Shown in pieces: positions 16,890-27,408 of a DNA stretch of 64,000 nucleotides (position 1 is the first letter of the stretch; each line of letters begins with the position of its first letter). Location: positions 620,001-684,000 of the forward strand of contig NZ_CP011503.1 of assembly GCF_001028665.1 (NCBI RefSeq). Reading direction: 5' to 3'. The position numbers and the translations under genes are program-made. This DNA is from Burkholderia pyrrocinia. GTDB taxonomy: Bacteria; Pseudomonadota; Gammaproteobacteria; Burkholderiales; Burkholderiaceae. The notes beneath the pieces are model-generated. The model was not told where the DNA came from and made no database searches. It worked only from the letters and a program-made list of their open reading frames with translations.

Positions 16890-17801
16890 ATGACTTTCGA
16901 TCTCCGACAATTGCGCGCCTTCACGACGATCGTCGCGTGCGGCAGCCTCGGCCGCGCGGCCGACGCGCTGCACGTGACGCAGCCGGCGCTGAGCCGGATC
17001 CTGAAGCGGCTCGAGGACCAGGTCGGCGCGCCGCTGTTCGAGCGCCATTCGAAGGGCGTGCAGCTCACCGCGTTCGGCGACGCGCTGCTGCCGCATGCGA
17101 CGCTGCTGCAGCACGAGGCCGAGCACGCGCGCGAGGAGCTCGACGCGATGCGCGGGTTCGCGAAGGGCACGATCAAGGTCGGCACGGTGGGCAGCATCGC
17201 GAGCCTCGTGCTGCCGGTCGCGGTCGGCCGCGTGCTCGACCGCTGGCCGAACCTGCGCGTCGAGATCCTCGAAGGCGTGTGGGACCGCCTCGCCGACGGA
17301 TTGAACAAGCACGAGATCGATCTCGCGCTGTCCGCGCACGGGCCCGACACCGACGAGATCGTCGCGATTCCCGAGTGCCGCTGGGAAGATCGCAGCCATA
17401 TCGTTGCGGCGCCGCACCATCCGCTGCGCGCGCTCGGCCGCGCGCCGACGCTTGCCGATACGCTGCACGCGCGCTGGGCGATTCCGCCGCGCGGCACCGC
17501 GCCGTTCGACCACATGCGCGCGACCTTCGACGCGCACGGGCTCGCGCTGCCCGACATCGCGGTCGAAACGCGCTCGGTCACGACGCTGAAGAGTCTCGTC
17601 GCGCATGCCGGTTTCCTGAGCTGGATGGCCGAGCCGATGTACGGCGCCGAGCAGGCCGCCGGCACGATCGACACGCTGCCGGTGCGGGAGGTCGTCGCGG
17701 TGCGCACGCTCACCGCGTTCCGGCGCCGCCACGGCATCCTGCCTGGGCCGGCCGGCAAGCTGCTCGACGAACTCGTCGCGCTTACGCGCGAAGGGCGCTG
17801 A
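16890..17801 (+). CDS. LysR-family regulator of the mdlC cluster
   Basis: The 303-residue protein has the LysR helix-turn-helix at residues 4-62 (LRQLRAFTTIVACGSLGRAADALHVTQPALSRILKRLEDQVG). A periplasmic-binding-protein-like effector domain follows from about residue 90 (IKVGTVGSIASLVLPVAVGRV). The ATG at 16890 (MTFDLRQLRAF) gives the family length. It is transcribed away from mdlC with a candidate operator between, so it is probably the regulator of the decarboxylase operon. The inducer is unknown; mandelate or benzoylformate are natural guesses. Confidence 0.9.
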   Translation: MTFDLRQLRAFTTIVACGSLGRAADALHVTQPALSRILKRLEDQVGAPLFERHSKGVQLTAFGDALLPHATLLQHEAEHAREELDAMRGFAKGTIKVGTVGSIASLVLPVAVGRVLDRWPNLRVEILEGVWDRLADGLNKHEIDLALSAHGPDTDEIVAIPECRWEDRSHIVAAPHHPLRALGRAPTLADTLHARWAIPPRGTAPFDHMRATFDAHGLALPDIAVETRSVTTLKSLVAHAGFLSWMAEPMYGAEQAAGTIDTLPVREVVAVRTLTAFRRRHGILPGPAGKLLDELVALTREGR

Positions 17802-17900
17802 CGCCCTTTCCCGACCGGCGCCTGTTCGCGCCCCTTCGCCTCCCTTCCCGCGCTGCCCGCTCGCCGCCGCAGCGCACCATCGAAATGCCGTCTCCCCGCC

Positions 17901-17954
17901 TTGACTTTCGCCCGCCCGAATACGATCATTCGCTCACATGACGAGCAAATGATC
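17901..17954 (+). promoter_or_regulatory. Promoter and 31-bp dyad operator of the dalD operon
   Basis: The -35 TTGACT (17901-17906) and the -10 GATCAT (17924-17929) are 17 bp apart. The -10 box forms the start of a 31-bp dyad: GATCATTCGCTC (17924-17935), seven bases, GAGCAAATGATC (17943-17954), with 11 of 12 arm positions complementary. The same arrangement precedes the opposite operon at 30649-30702. A repressor on this dyad would block the -10 box. The polyol-cluster SorC-type regulator is the likely ligand-responsive protein. Confidence 0.72.
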
Positions 17955-17993
17955 TCGTCGACAGGAAAGACTGGCACGAACAGGAGACACCGG

Positions 17994-19388
17994 ATGAGCG
18001 AATCGTCCTCCGCCCGCGCGCCCGTGCTGCTGCACATCGGCGCGGGCTCGTTTCACCGCGCGCACCAGGCGTGGTATCTGCATCGCGTGAACGCGGCCGT
18101 GCCGGCCGACGAACGCTGGTCGCTGACCGTCGGCAACATCCGCGACGACATGCGCGCGACGATGGACGCGCTCGCCGCGCAGCACGGCGAATACGCGCTC
18201 GAAACGGTCACGCCGCAAGGCGAGCGCGCGTACGAGACGATCCGTGCGATCACGCGCGTGCTGCCCTGGTCGATCGACCTCGCCGCGCTGATCGACGCCG
18301 GCGCCGACCCGGCCTGCCGGATCGTGTCGTTCACCGTCACCGAAGGCGGCTACTACCTCGACGAACACAACCGGCTCGACATCGCGAATGCCGATCTCGC
18401 GGCCGACCTGCAGGGCGCGCGCACGACGCTGTACGGCGCGCTCGCGGCGCTGCTCGCCGAACGCATGCAGCGCGGCGCGGGCCCGCTCACGCTGCAGAGC
18501 TGCGACAACCTGCGCAACAACGGCGCACGCTTTCGCGCGGGGATGCGCGAATTCCTCGAACGGCGCGGCGAAGCCGACCTGCTCGCATGGTTCGATGCGA
18601 ACGTCGCCACGCCGAGCGCGATGGTCGACCGCATCACGCCGCGCCCGACCGCCGACGTGCGCGAACGCGTGCTCGCGGCCACCGGCATCGACGACGCCTG
18701 CCCGGTGATGGGCGAATCGTTCATCCAGTGGGTGATCGAGGACCGCTTCGCGGCGGGCCGGCCGCGCTGGGAGCTGGCCGGCGCGGAACTCGTCGACGAC
18801 GTGCACCCGTACGAGGAAGCGAAGATCCGCATCCTCAATGCGACGCACAGCTGCATCGCGTGGGCCGGCACGCTCGCGGGCTACAGCTACATTCACGAAG
18901 GCACGCACGACGCGGCGATCCGGCGCTTCGCGCACGACTACGTGACGCAGGACGTGATCCCGTGCCTCACGCCGAGCCCGCTCGATCTCGCACGCTACCG
19001 CGACGTCGTGCTCGAGCGCTTCGGCAACCCGTACGTGCTCGACACGAACCAGCGCGTCGCGGCCGACGGCTTCTCGAAGATCCCCGGCTTCATCGCGCCG
19101 ACGCTCGTCGAATCGTTCGCGCGCGGCGCGGCGCCGGTCGCCACCGCGGTGCTGCCCGCGCTGTTCCTGCGCTTTCTCGAACGCTGGGCGCGCGGCACGC
19201 TGCCGTACGCGTACCAGGACGGCGTGATGGACGAAAGCGCCGCACGGGCGATCGTCGAAGCCGACGACCCCGTCGTCGCGCTGTGCGCGAGCCGCCCGCT
19301 GTGGGGCTCGCTCGCCGGCAACGCCGCGCTGTTCGAGGCGCTGCGCGCCGCGCTCGCGCGCGTCGACGCATGGCTCGCGCAGCGCTGA
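17994..19388 (+). CDS. dalD: Mannitol-dehydrogenase family protein, D-arabinitol 4-dehydrogenase-like
   Basis: The 464-residue polyol dehydrogenase belongs to the long-chain mannitol/arabinitol family. It opens with [21 protein letters not shown], carries [23 protein letters not shown], and the catalytic segment [19 protein letters not shown] in which the Lys, Asn and His of the K-N-H set are present. DalD of Klebsiella has a very similar N-terminus and makes D-xylulose from D-arabinitol. The following xylulokinase gene supports the same reaction here, although D-mannitol to D-fructose is possible. AGGAGA lies upstream of the ATG. The gene is first in a plus-strand operon headed by the dyad promoter. 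Confidence 0.85.
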   Translation: MSESSSARAPVLLHIGAGSFHRAHQAWYLHRVNAAVPADERWSLTVGNIRDDMRATMDALAAQHGEYALETVTPQGERAYETIRAITRVLPWSIDLAALIDAGADPACRIVSFTVTEGGYYLDEHNRLDIANADLAADLQGARTTLYGALAALLAERMQRGAGPLTLQSCDNLRNNGARFRAGMREFLERRGEADLLAWFDANVATPSAMVDRITPRPTADVRERVLAATGIDDACPVMGESFIQWVIEDRFAAGRPRWELAGAELVDDVHPYEEAKIRILNATHSCIAWAGTLAGYSYIHEGTHDAAIRRFAHDYVTQDVIPCLTPSPLDLARYRDVVLERFGNPYVLDTNQRVAADGFSKIPGFIAPTLVESFARGAAPVATAVLPALFLRFLERWARGTLPYAYQDGVMDESAARAIVEADDPVVALCASRPLWGSLAGNAALFEALRAALARVDAWLAQR

Positions 19389-19431
19389 CGCGCGACAGCC
19401 GGCGCCCGGCCGCGCAGCCGGGCAAACCCGC

Positions 19432-19461
19432 TTGGCACATGCCGTGCGGCACGGCTAAAGT
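19432..19461 (+). promoter_or_regulatory. Possible internal promoter before xylB
   Basis: TTGGCA (19432-19437) and TAAAGT (19456-19461) have an 18-bp spacer and lie 32 bases before the xylB ATG in the 104-bp dalD-xylB gap. The segment also looks like a sigma-54 -24 box (TGGCAC) but its -12 partner is GTGC, not TTGC. A weak sigma-70 promoter is the better reading. Confidence 0.35.
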
Positions 19462-19492
19462 AGCGACTCCTCTCTGACGGAACGGATCGTTC

Positions 19493-20974
<1,482 letters not shown>

Positions 20975-21097
20975 GCGCCGCCGCGGCGGCGCGCACCGGC
21001 CGCCTGCCGCGCGCACGACATGCGGTACAGTGGATGCCGTCCGCGGCCCGCCGGCCGGTCCGCGGGCGGCCCCCCAGCTCCGAACCGAATCGCTATC

Positions 21098-22054
21098 GTG
21101 TCCAAGTCCTCAGAAAAACTCGATCTCGCCACGCGTGCCGCGTGGCTCTACTACGTCGCGGGCGACACGCAGAACGAAATCGCCGAAAAGCTGCAGGTGT
21201 CGCGCCCCGTCGCGCAGCGCCTCGTCGCGTTCGCGGTCGAGAAGAACCTGATCCGCGTGCGCGTCGACCACCAGCTCGCCGACTGTCTCGATCTCGGCGC
21301 GCAACTGTCGAAGCGCTACGGCCTCGCGATGTGCGAAGTCGTGCCCGTCGACGCCGACGCGCCCGACGCGATCGACCGCAAGCTCGCGGTCGCCGGCGCG
21401 CAGGTGATGGAGCGCTACCTGGGCGAGACGCGGCCGATGGTGATCGCCGTCAGCAGCGGCCGGACGCTGAAGGCCGCGGTCGCGCAGATCGCGCAGATCG
21501 ACCGCCCGCAGCACCGGCTCGTGTCGATGGTCGGCGCGATCGCGGCCGACGGCTCGTCGAACCGCTACGACGTCGCGCAGTACATCTCCGAGAAGACCGG
21601 CAGCAAGCACTTCCTGCTGCCCGCGCCGCTGTTCGCCGACAGCGCCACCGAGCGCGCGCAGTGGTGCAACCACCGGCTGTACCGGATCGTCGAGGCGCTG
21701 TCGGGCAAGGCCGACGTCGCGTTCGTCGGGATCGGCAACACCGGCCCGCACTGCCCGCTCTACGAAGACGGCTTCATCACCGAACAGGAGCTCGACGAGA
21801 TGACCGCGCTCGGCGCGGTGGCCGAACTGCTCGGCATGCCGATCGACGCGCACGGCAAGATGATCGACGTGTCGACCAGCGCGCGCGTGACGAGCGTGTC
21901 GCTCGCCGCGCCGCCGAAGCGCCCGACGATCGCGTTCGCCGGCGGCCCGAAGAAACGCGACGCGGTGATCGCCGCGCTGCGCGGCGGCTGGCTGTCGGGG
22001 CTCGTCACCGACGAAACCTGCGCGCGCGCGGCGCTCGACGCGAAGGCCGACTGA
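21098..22054 (+). CDS. SorC/DeoR-type sugar-binding transcriptional regulator
   Basis: The 318-residue protein has an N-terminal helix-turn-helix (residues 5-45, RAAWLYYVAGDTQNEIAEKLQVSRPVAQRLV). A large sugar-phosphate-binding domain homologous to SorC follows, with VIAVSSGRTLKAAVAQI and FVGIGNTGPHCPLYEDGFI. The start is a GTG at 21098 (VSKSSEKLDL); frames open further upstream but have no homology. It is the third gene on the plus strand after dalD and xylB, 123 bases after xylB. It is the only regulator inside the polyol cluster, so it is the best candidate to bind the paired 31-bp dyads. Confidence 0.87.
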   Translation: MSKSSEKLDLATRAAWLYYVAGDTQNEIAEKLQVSRPVAQRLVAFAVEKNLIRVRVDHQLADCLDLGAQLSKRYGLAMCEVVPVDADAPDAIDRKLAVAGAQVMERYLGETRPMVIAVSSGRTLKAAVAQIAQIDRPQHRLVSMVGAIAADGSSNRYDVAQYISEKTGSKHFLLPAPLFADSATERAQWCNHRLYRIVEALSGKADVAFVGIGNTGPHCPLYEDGFITEQELDEMTALGAVAELLGMPIDAHGKMIDVSTSARVTSVSLAAPPKRPTIAFAGGPKKRDAVIAALRGGWLSGLVTDETCARAALDAKAD

Positions 22055-22222
22055 CGCCGCGGCGCCCGCCCTTCACGCCGCCGCGCGCGACGCCGGAAAA
22101 CGGTGCCGACGCGCGCCCCACGCGCCGGGCCCCGCAGTCGTCGGGCCGCCATCCGATGCTGAAGCGGCGCGCGTTCGTCGATTACATGGCCGCACCCCTG
22201 CACTTCCGACCACAGCCGGATA

Positions 22223-23332
<1,110 letters not shown>

Positions 23333-23386
23333 GATCTGTCTCCGTTCGTTCGTGATGCGCCGCCTTCGGGCGGCGCGCAATCGTTG

Positions 23387-24115
23387 CTAGTTCGGCAGCA
23401 CCGCGCCCGTCGCCTGCCAGCGCGCGACGTAACCGGGCAGCTCGTGCATGTCGTCGAATACGTGACGCGCGCCGATCCCGCGCAGCGCGTCGATCTGTGC
23501 GGCCGACGCATGCCCGCCGCCGACGAAGCCGAGCACGGTCATGCCGGCCGCGGCCGCCGCGGTGATGCCGGTCACGCTGTCCTCGACGACAAGGCACTGC
23601 GCGGGCGCGACGCCGAGCGTGCGCGCGGCCGCGAGATACACGTCCGGCGCCGGCTTCGGCCGCGCGACGGAATCCGCGCAGAACAGCCGGTCGCCGAAGA
23701 AGCGCGCGAGGCCCGTGCGCGCGAGCGCCGCCTCGACGTAGGCACGGTAGCTGTTGCTCGCGCAGGCCGTCGTCAGTTGAATCGCGCCGAGCGCCGCGTC
23801 GATGCCTTCGACCATCGGCGCATTGACGGCCGCCGCCTCGACCGCGCGGCGGATCGCATCGACGTCGTCGGCCGACAGCGTGCGGCCGACAGCGTCGCCC
23901 GCACCCGCCAGCACGCGCTCGATGCGCAGCCCGAGCAGCGGCATCACGGCCGGCCGCGCATCGACGCCCGGCCAGCGCGCATCGAGTTCGCGCACGATCA
24001 CGTCGGCGGCGACGGCCTCGCTGTCGATCAGCACGCCGTCGCAATCGCAGATCAGCACGTTCGCACCGTGACAGGCTGCGCCTTCGTCGGTAGCACCTTC
24101 GTCGGCCCCGCTCAT
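23387..24115 (-). CDS. HAD-superfamily phosphatase
   Basis: The 242-residue product is a subfamily IA HAD hydrolase. Motif I is LICDCDGVLIDSE with nucleophile D24 and general acid D26. Motif II is TACASN, motif III is KPAPDVYLAAARTLG and motif IV is CLVVEDSVTGI. Its start overlaps the stop of the upstream permease gene in ATGA (24112-24115), so translation is coupled. HAD phosphatases occur in other polyol transport operons; a role in dephosphorylating a toxic sugar phosphate is plausible but not shown. Confidence 0.87.
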   Translation of the reverse strand: MSGADEGATDEGAACHGANVLICDCDGVLIDSEAVAADVIVRELDARWPGVDARPAVMPLLGLRIERVLAGAGDAVGRTLSADDVDAIRRAVEAAAVNAPMVEGIDAALGAIQLTTACASNSYRAYVEAALARTGLARFFGDRLFCADSVARPKPAPDVYLAAARTLGVAPAQCLVVEDSVTGITAAAAAGMTVLGFVGGGHASAAQIDALRGIGARHVFDDMHELPGYVARWQATGAVLPN

Positions 24116-24963
24116 TTGACCGCCCCGAACGTGAGCCCGCGCACGAGCTGCTTCTGCGACAGCCAGCCGACGATCAGGATCGGCGCGACCGCGAGCAGCG
24201 AGGCGGCGGACAGCTTCGCCCAGAACAATCCTTCGGGGCTCGAGTACGACGCGATGAACACGGTCAGCGGCGCCGCGTTCGAGCTCGACAGGTTGATGCT
24301 CCAGAACGCCTCGTTCCACGACAGGATCACGAGCAGCAGCGCGGTCGACGCGAGCCCCGGCAGCGCCATCGGCATCAGCAGGTAGACGATCTCCTGCCAC
24401 GTCGATGCGCCGTCGATGCGCCCGGCTTCCAGGATGTCCTTCGGGATCTCGTTGAAGTACGTGAAGGTCATCCACACCGCGATCGGCAGGTTGATCAGCG
24501 TGTAGACGATCACGAGGCCCGACACCGTGTCGAGCAGCCCCGCGTTCTTCCACAGCAGGTAGATCGGCACGAGCACGCCGACCGACGGCATCATCTTCGT
24601 CGACAGCATCCACAGCAGCACCTTCTGCGTACGGTGGTTCGGGAAGAACGCCATCGCATACGCGGCCGGCACCGCGAACAGCAGCGAGATCACCGTGACG
24701 CCCGCCGAGATCAGCACCGAATTCCATGCGAACGAGAAGTAGTTGCTGCGCGCGAACACCTCGCGGAAGCTGTCGAGCGTCGGCATGAAGAACAGCGTCG
24801 ATGCGTACGCCTGCTGCTCGGTCTTGAACGCGGTGATCGCCATCCAGAAGATCGGGAAGAACAGCAGCAACGCGATCAGCCACGCGAGCGCGCCGGGCAG
24901 CGCGCGCCGCACGAGGTCGAACACGGCCGGCACGCGCCGGCCTTCGAAGGTCAGGTCGCTCAT
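24112..24963 (-). CDS. ABC polyol transporter permease (MalG type)
   Basis: The 283-residue inner-membrane protein has six predicted spans and the cytoplasmic EAA loop EIPKDILEAGRIDGASTWQEI that docks on the ATPase. The N-terminus RRALPGALAWLIALLLFFPIFWMAITAFKT is the usual MalG-like first span. It pairs with the MalF-type protein encoded just upstream; the two genes overlap by four bases (ATGA, 24960-24963). Confidence 0.93.
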   Translation of the reverse strand: MSDLTFEGRRVPAVFDLVRRALPGALAWLIALLLFFPIFWMAITAFKTEQQAYASTLFFMPTLDSFREVFARSNYFSFAWNSVLISAGVTVISLLFAVPAAYAMAFFPNHRTQKVLLWMLSTKMMPSVGVLVPIYLLWKNAGLLDTVSGLVIVYTLINLPIAVWMTFTYFNEIPKDILEAGRIDGASTWQEIVYLLMPMALPGLASTALLLVILSWNEAFWSINLSSSNAAPLTVFIASYSSPEGLFWAKLSAASLLAVAPILIVGWLSQKQLVRGLTFGAVK

Positions 24964-25907
24964 TTTTCGTACTCCCCCTTCAGGTTGCGCGCGAGCATCC
25001 GCACGAGGAAGAACGACACGACGTTCGCGACCACGACGGCGATGATGCCGCCCGCGGACGCGAGGCCGACGTCGAACTGCTGCAGGCCGAGCGCGTAGAT
25101 CAGGTACGACAGGTTGGTCGTCGCGTTGCCGGGGCCGCCACCGGTCGTCGTGTAGATCTCCGCGAAGATCGACAGCAGGAAAATCGTCTCCATCATCACG
25201 ACCACGGCGATCGCGCGCTTCAGGTGCGGCAGCGTGATGTAGAAGAACATCGCGATCGGGCCCGCGCCGTCGATGCGCGCGGCTTCCTTCTGCTCCTGGT
25301 CGAGCGACTGGATCGCGGTGAACAGGATCAGGAACGCGAACGGCAGCCACTGCCACGCGACGATGATGATCACCGCGGTGAGCGGGTAATCGGCGAACCA
25401 GTCGATCGGCGTCATCCCGAGCGCGCGCATCGCGTTCGCGACGAGCCCGTACACCGGGTGCAGGATCATGTTCTTCCAGATCAGCGCGGATACCGTCGGC
25501 ATCACGAAGAACGGCGCGATCGCGAGCAGCCGCGCGATGCCCTGCCCGTAGAACTTGCGGTCGAACAGCACGGACATCAGCACGCCGCCGATCACCGTGA
25601 TCGCGAGCACCGCGCCGATCAGCACGAGCGTGTGCCAGATCGCGGGCAGGAACGATGGATCGGTCGCGAGGAAGCGGTAGTTGTCGAGCCCCGCGAAACC
25701 CTTCACGTCCGGGTTCAGCAGGTTGTAGCGCGAGAACGAATACCAGATCGTCATCGCGAGCGGGATCGACATCCACAGCAGCAGCACCGCGACGGACGGC
25801 GAGACGAGCCAGCTCGCGCCGCCGCGCGCGCGGCGCGGCGCGCCCGGCGGCGACGACGCGTCGCCGACCGACGGCGCGTGACTCAGGGGAAGACGCAGGT
25901 GACGCAT
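24960..25907 (-). CDS. ABC polyol transporter permease (MalF type)
   Basis: The 315-residue membrane protein has six predicted spans, beginning WLVSPSVAVLLLWMSIPLAMTIWYSF after a 30-residue cytoplasmic tail. The EAA motif is QKEAARIDGAGPIAMFFYITLPHLK. The conserved segment TTGGGPGNATTNLSYLIY is characteristic of SmoF/MtlF-type polyol permeases. It is separated from the binding-protein gene by 114 bases that hold a strong hairpin. Confidence 0.93.
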   Translation of the reverse strand: MRHLRLPLSHAPSVGDASSPPGAPRRARGGASWLVSPSVAVLLLWMSIPLAMTIWYSFSRYNLLNPDVKGFAGLDNYRFLATDPSFLPAIWHTLVLIGAVLAITVIGGVLMSVLFDRKFYGQGIARLLAIAPFFVMPTVSALIWKNMILHPVYGLVANAMRALGMTPIDWFADYPLTAVIIIVAWQWLPFAFLILFTAIQSLDQEQKEAARIDGAGPIAMFFYITLPHLKRAIAVVVMMETIFLLSIFAEIYTTTGGGPGNATTNLSYLIYALGLQQFDVGLASAGGIIAVVVANVVSFFLVRMLARNLKGEYEK

Positions 25908-25968
25908 GATCGGGGTCCCTCCGGTTGATGCGCGGGCGCGAACGGCCTGCCCGCCTTTCAGCTTCGCC

Positions 25969-26004
25969 GGCCCGCACCGTGCACGACGGCGCACGGCGCG
26001 GGCC
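25969..26004 (-). promoter_or_regulatory. Intercistronic hairpin between binding-protein and permease genes
   Basis: GGCCCGCACCGTGC (25969-25982) and GCACGGCGCGGGCC (25991-26004) pair at 13 of 14 positions around an 8-base loop. No T-run follows on the minus strand. Such hairpins after a binding-protein gene commonly protect its mRNA 3' end or attenuate readthrough, giving more binding protein than permease. The role here is inferred. Confidence 0.6.
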
Positions 26005-26021
26005 GCGTGACTGCTTGCGTG

Positions 26022-27347
26022 TTACTTCTTGTAGCCGGCCTGCCGTACCGCGCGGTCGGCGGCGGCCTGCCCGGCGGCGAGCGCCTGGTCGACCGTCATC
26101 TGGCCCGCAACCGCACCCGCGATCGACTGGCCGACCACCGTGCCGAACGACTGGAATTCAGGAATCCCGACGTACTGCACGCCCGTGTACGGCACCTTCT
26201 TCAGCGACGGATCGTTCGGGTCGGCCGTCTCGATCGCCTTCAGCACGAAGTCCGAGAACGGCGCGGCGGCCTTGTACTCGGGGCGCTGATAGGTCGACGT
26301 GCGCGTGCCCGGCGGCACCGACGCCCAGCCCTCGTCCTTGCCGGCCATCTCGATGTACTGCTTCGACGTCGCCCACGCGATGAACTTGCGCGCGGCGTCC
26401 TGCTGCTTCGACGTCTTCGGCACGGCCAGCGCCCACGCCCACAGCCAGTGCGAGCCCTTCGGCGTGACGGCGACCGGCGCGGGCGCGAAGCCGATCTTGT
26501 CGGCGACCTGCGACTGCTGCTTGTTATAGAGCATCCCGGCCGCGACCGTCGCGTCGATCCACATCGCGCACTTGCCCGACGCCGTCAGCGTCAGGTTCTC
26601 GTTGAAGCCGTTCGAGCTCGCTCCCGGCGGGCCGTCCTTCTTCAGCAGGTTCACGTAGAACGTGATCGCCTTCTTCCATTCCGGCGACGTGAGCTGCGCG
26701 TTCCAGTTCTCGTCGAACCAGCGCCCGCCGAACGTGTTCACGACCGTCGACACGAACGCCATGTTCTCGCCCCAGCCGGCCTTGCCGCGCAGGCAGATCC
26801 CGTAGGTGCCCTTCGACTTGTCCGTGAGCTTGTCCGCGAACTCGGCGATCTGGTCGTAGGTCGGCTGGTCGGGCATCTTCAGCCCCTTCGCCGCGAACAG
26901 GTCCTTGCGGTAGAACGTCATCGAGCTTTCCACGTAGAACGGCAGCGCATAGAGCTGGCCGTTGTACGACAGGCTGTCGCGCGCGGTCTTCACGATGTCG
27001 TTCAGGTCGTAGTCGGCGGGCAGGCCCGTCATCGGCGCGAGCCAGCCGCGCTTGCCCCACTGCGGCGTCTCGTAGGTGCCGATCGCCATCACGTCGAACT
27101 GGCCGCTGCCGGTCGTGATGTCGGTCGTCGCGCGCTGGCGCAGCACGTTTTCCTCGAGGATCACCCAGTTCAGCTTGATGTCGGGGTTCGCCTTCTCGAA
27201 CGCCGGCGACAGCTTCTTCAGCTCGATCATGTCGGGGTTGTTCAGCGTCGCGATCGTCAGCGTGCCCGCGGACGCGGCGCAGGCGGCCGTCGCGAGCGCG
27301 GCTCCGGCGAAGCAGCGTGCGGCGGCGTCGAGCATCTTTCGTTGCAT
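26022..27347 (-). CDS. ABC polyol transporter substrate-binding protein
   Basis: The 441-residue periplasmic binding protein (family 1, SmoE/MtlE-like) has a Sec signal peptide with a cleavage region AACAASA-GTLTIATLNN near residue 27. Conserved parts include FDVMAIGTYETPQWGKRGWLAPM, YALPFYVESSMTFYRKDLFAAKG and NTFGGRWFDENWNAQL. SmoE-type proteins bind D-sorbitol and D-mannitol. The exact polyol cannot be read from the sequence. AGGAGA precedes the ATG. Confidence 0.93.
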   Translation of the reverse strand: MQRKMLDAAARCFAGAALATAACAASAGTLTIATLNNPDMIELKKLSPAFEKANPDIKLNWVILEENVLRQRATTDITTGSGQFDVMAIGTYETPQWGKRGWLAPMTGLPADYDLNDIVKTARDSLSYNGQLYALPFYVESSMTFYRKDLFAAKGLKMPDQPTYDQIAEFADKLTDKSKGTYGICLRGKAGWGENMAFVSTVVNTFGGRWFDENWNAQLTSPEWKKAITFYVNLLKKDGPPGASSNGFNENLTLTASGKCAMWIDATVAAGMLYNKQQSQVADKIGFAPAPVAVTPKGSHWLWAWALAVPKTSKQQDAARKFIAWATSKQYIEMAGKDEGWASVPPGTRTSTYQRPEYKAAAPFSDFVLKAIETADPNDPSLKKVPYTGVQYVGIPEFQSFGTVVGQSIAGAVAGQMTVDQALAAGQAAADRAVRQAGYKK

Positions 27348-27408
27348 GGCATGTCTCCTGTGTTTGTTCGAAGTGTCGTCGGTCTTGCGTCGTTTCCTTC
27401 GCGGCCCG

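Noticed and set aside
19432..19447. Sigma-54 promoter before xylB
   Set aside because: The -24 TGGCAC is present, but the -12 element reads GTGC instead of TTGC, and no sigma-54 activator is encoded nearby. A sigma-70 promoter explains the same bases.
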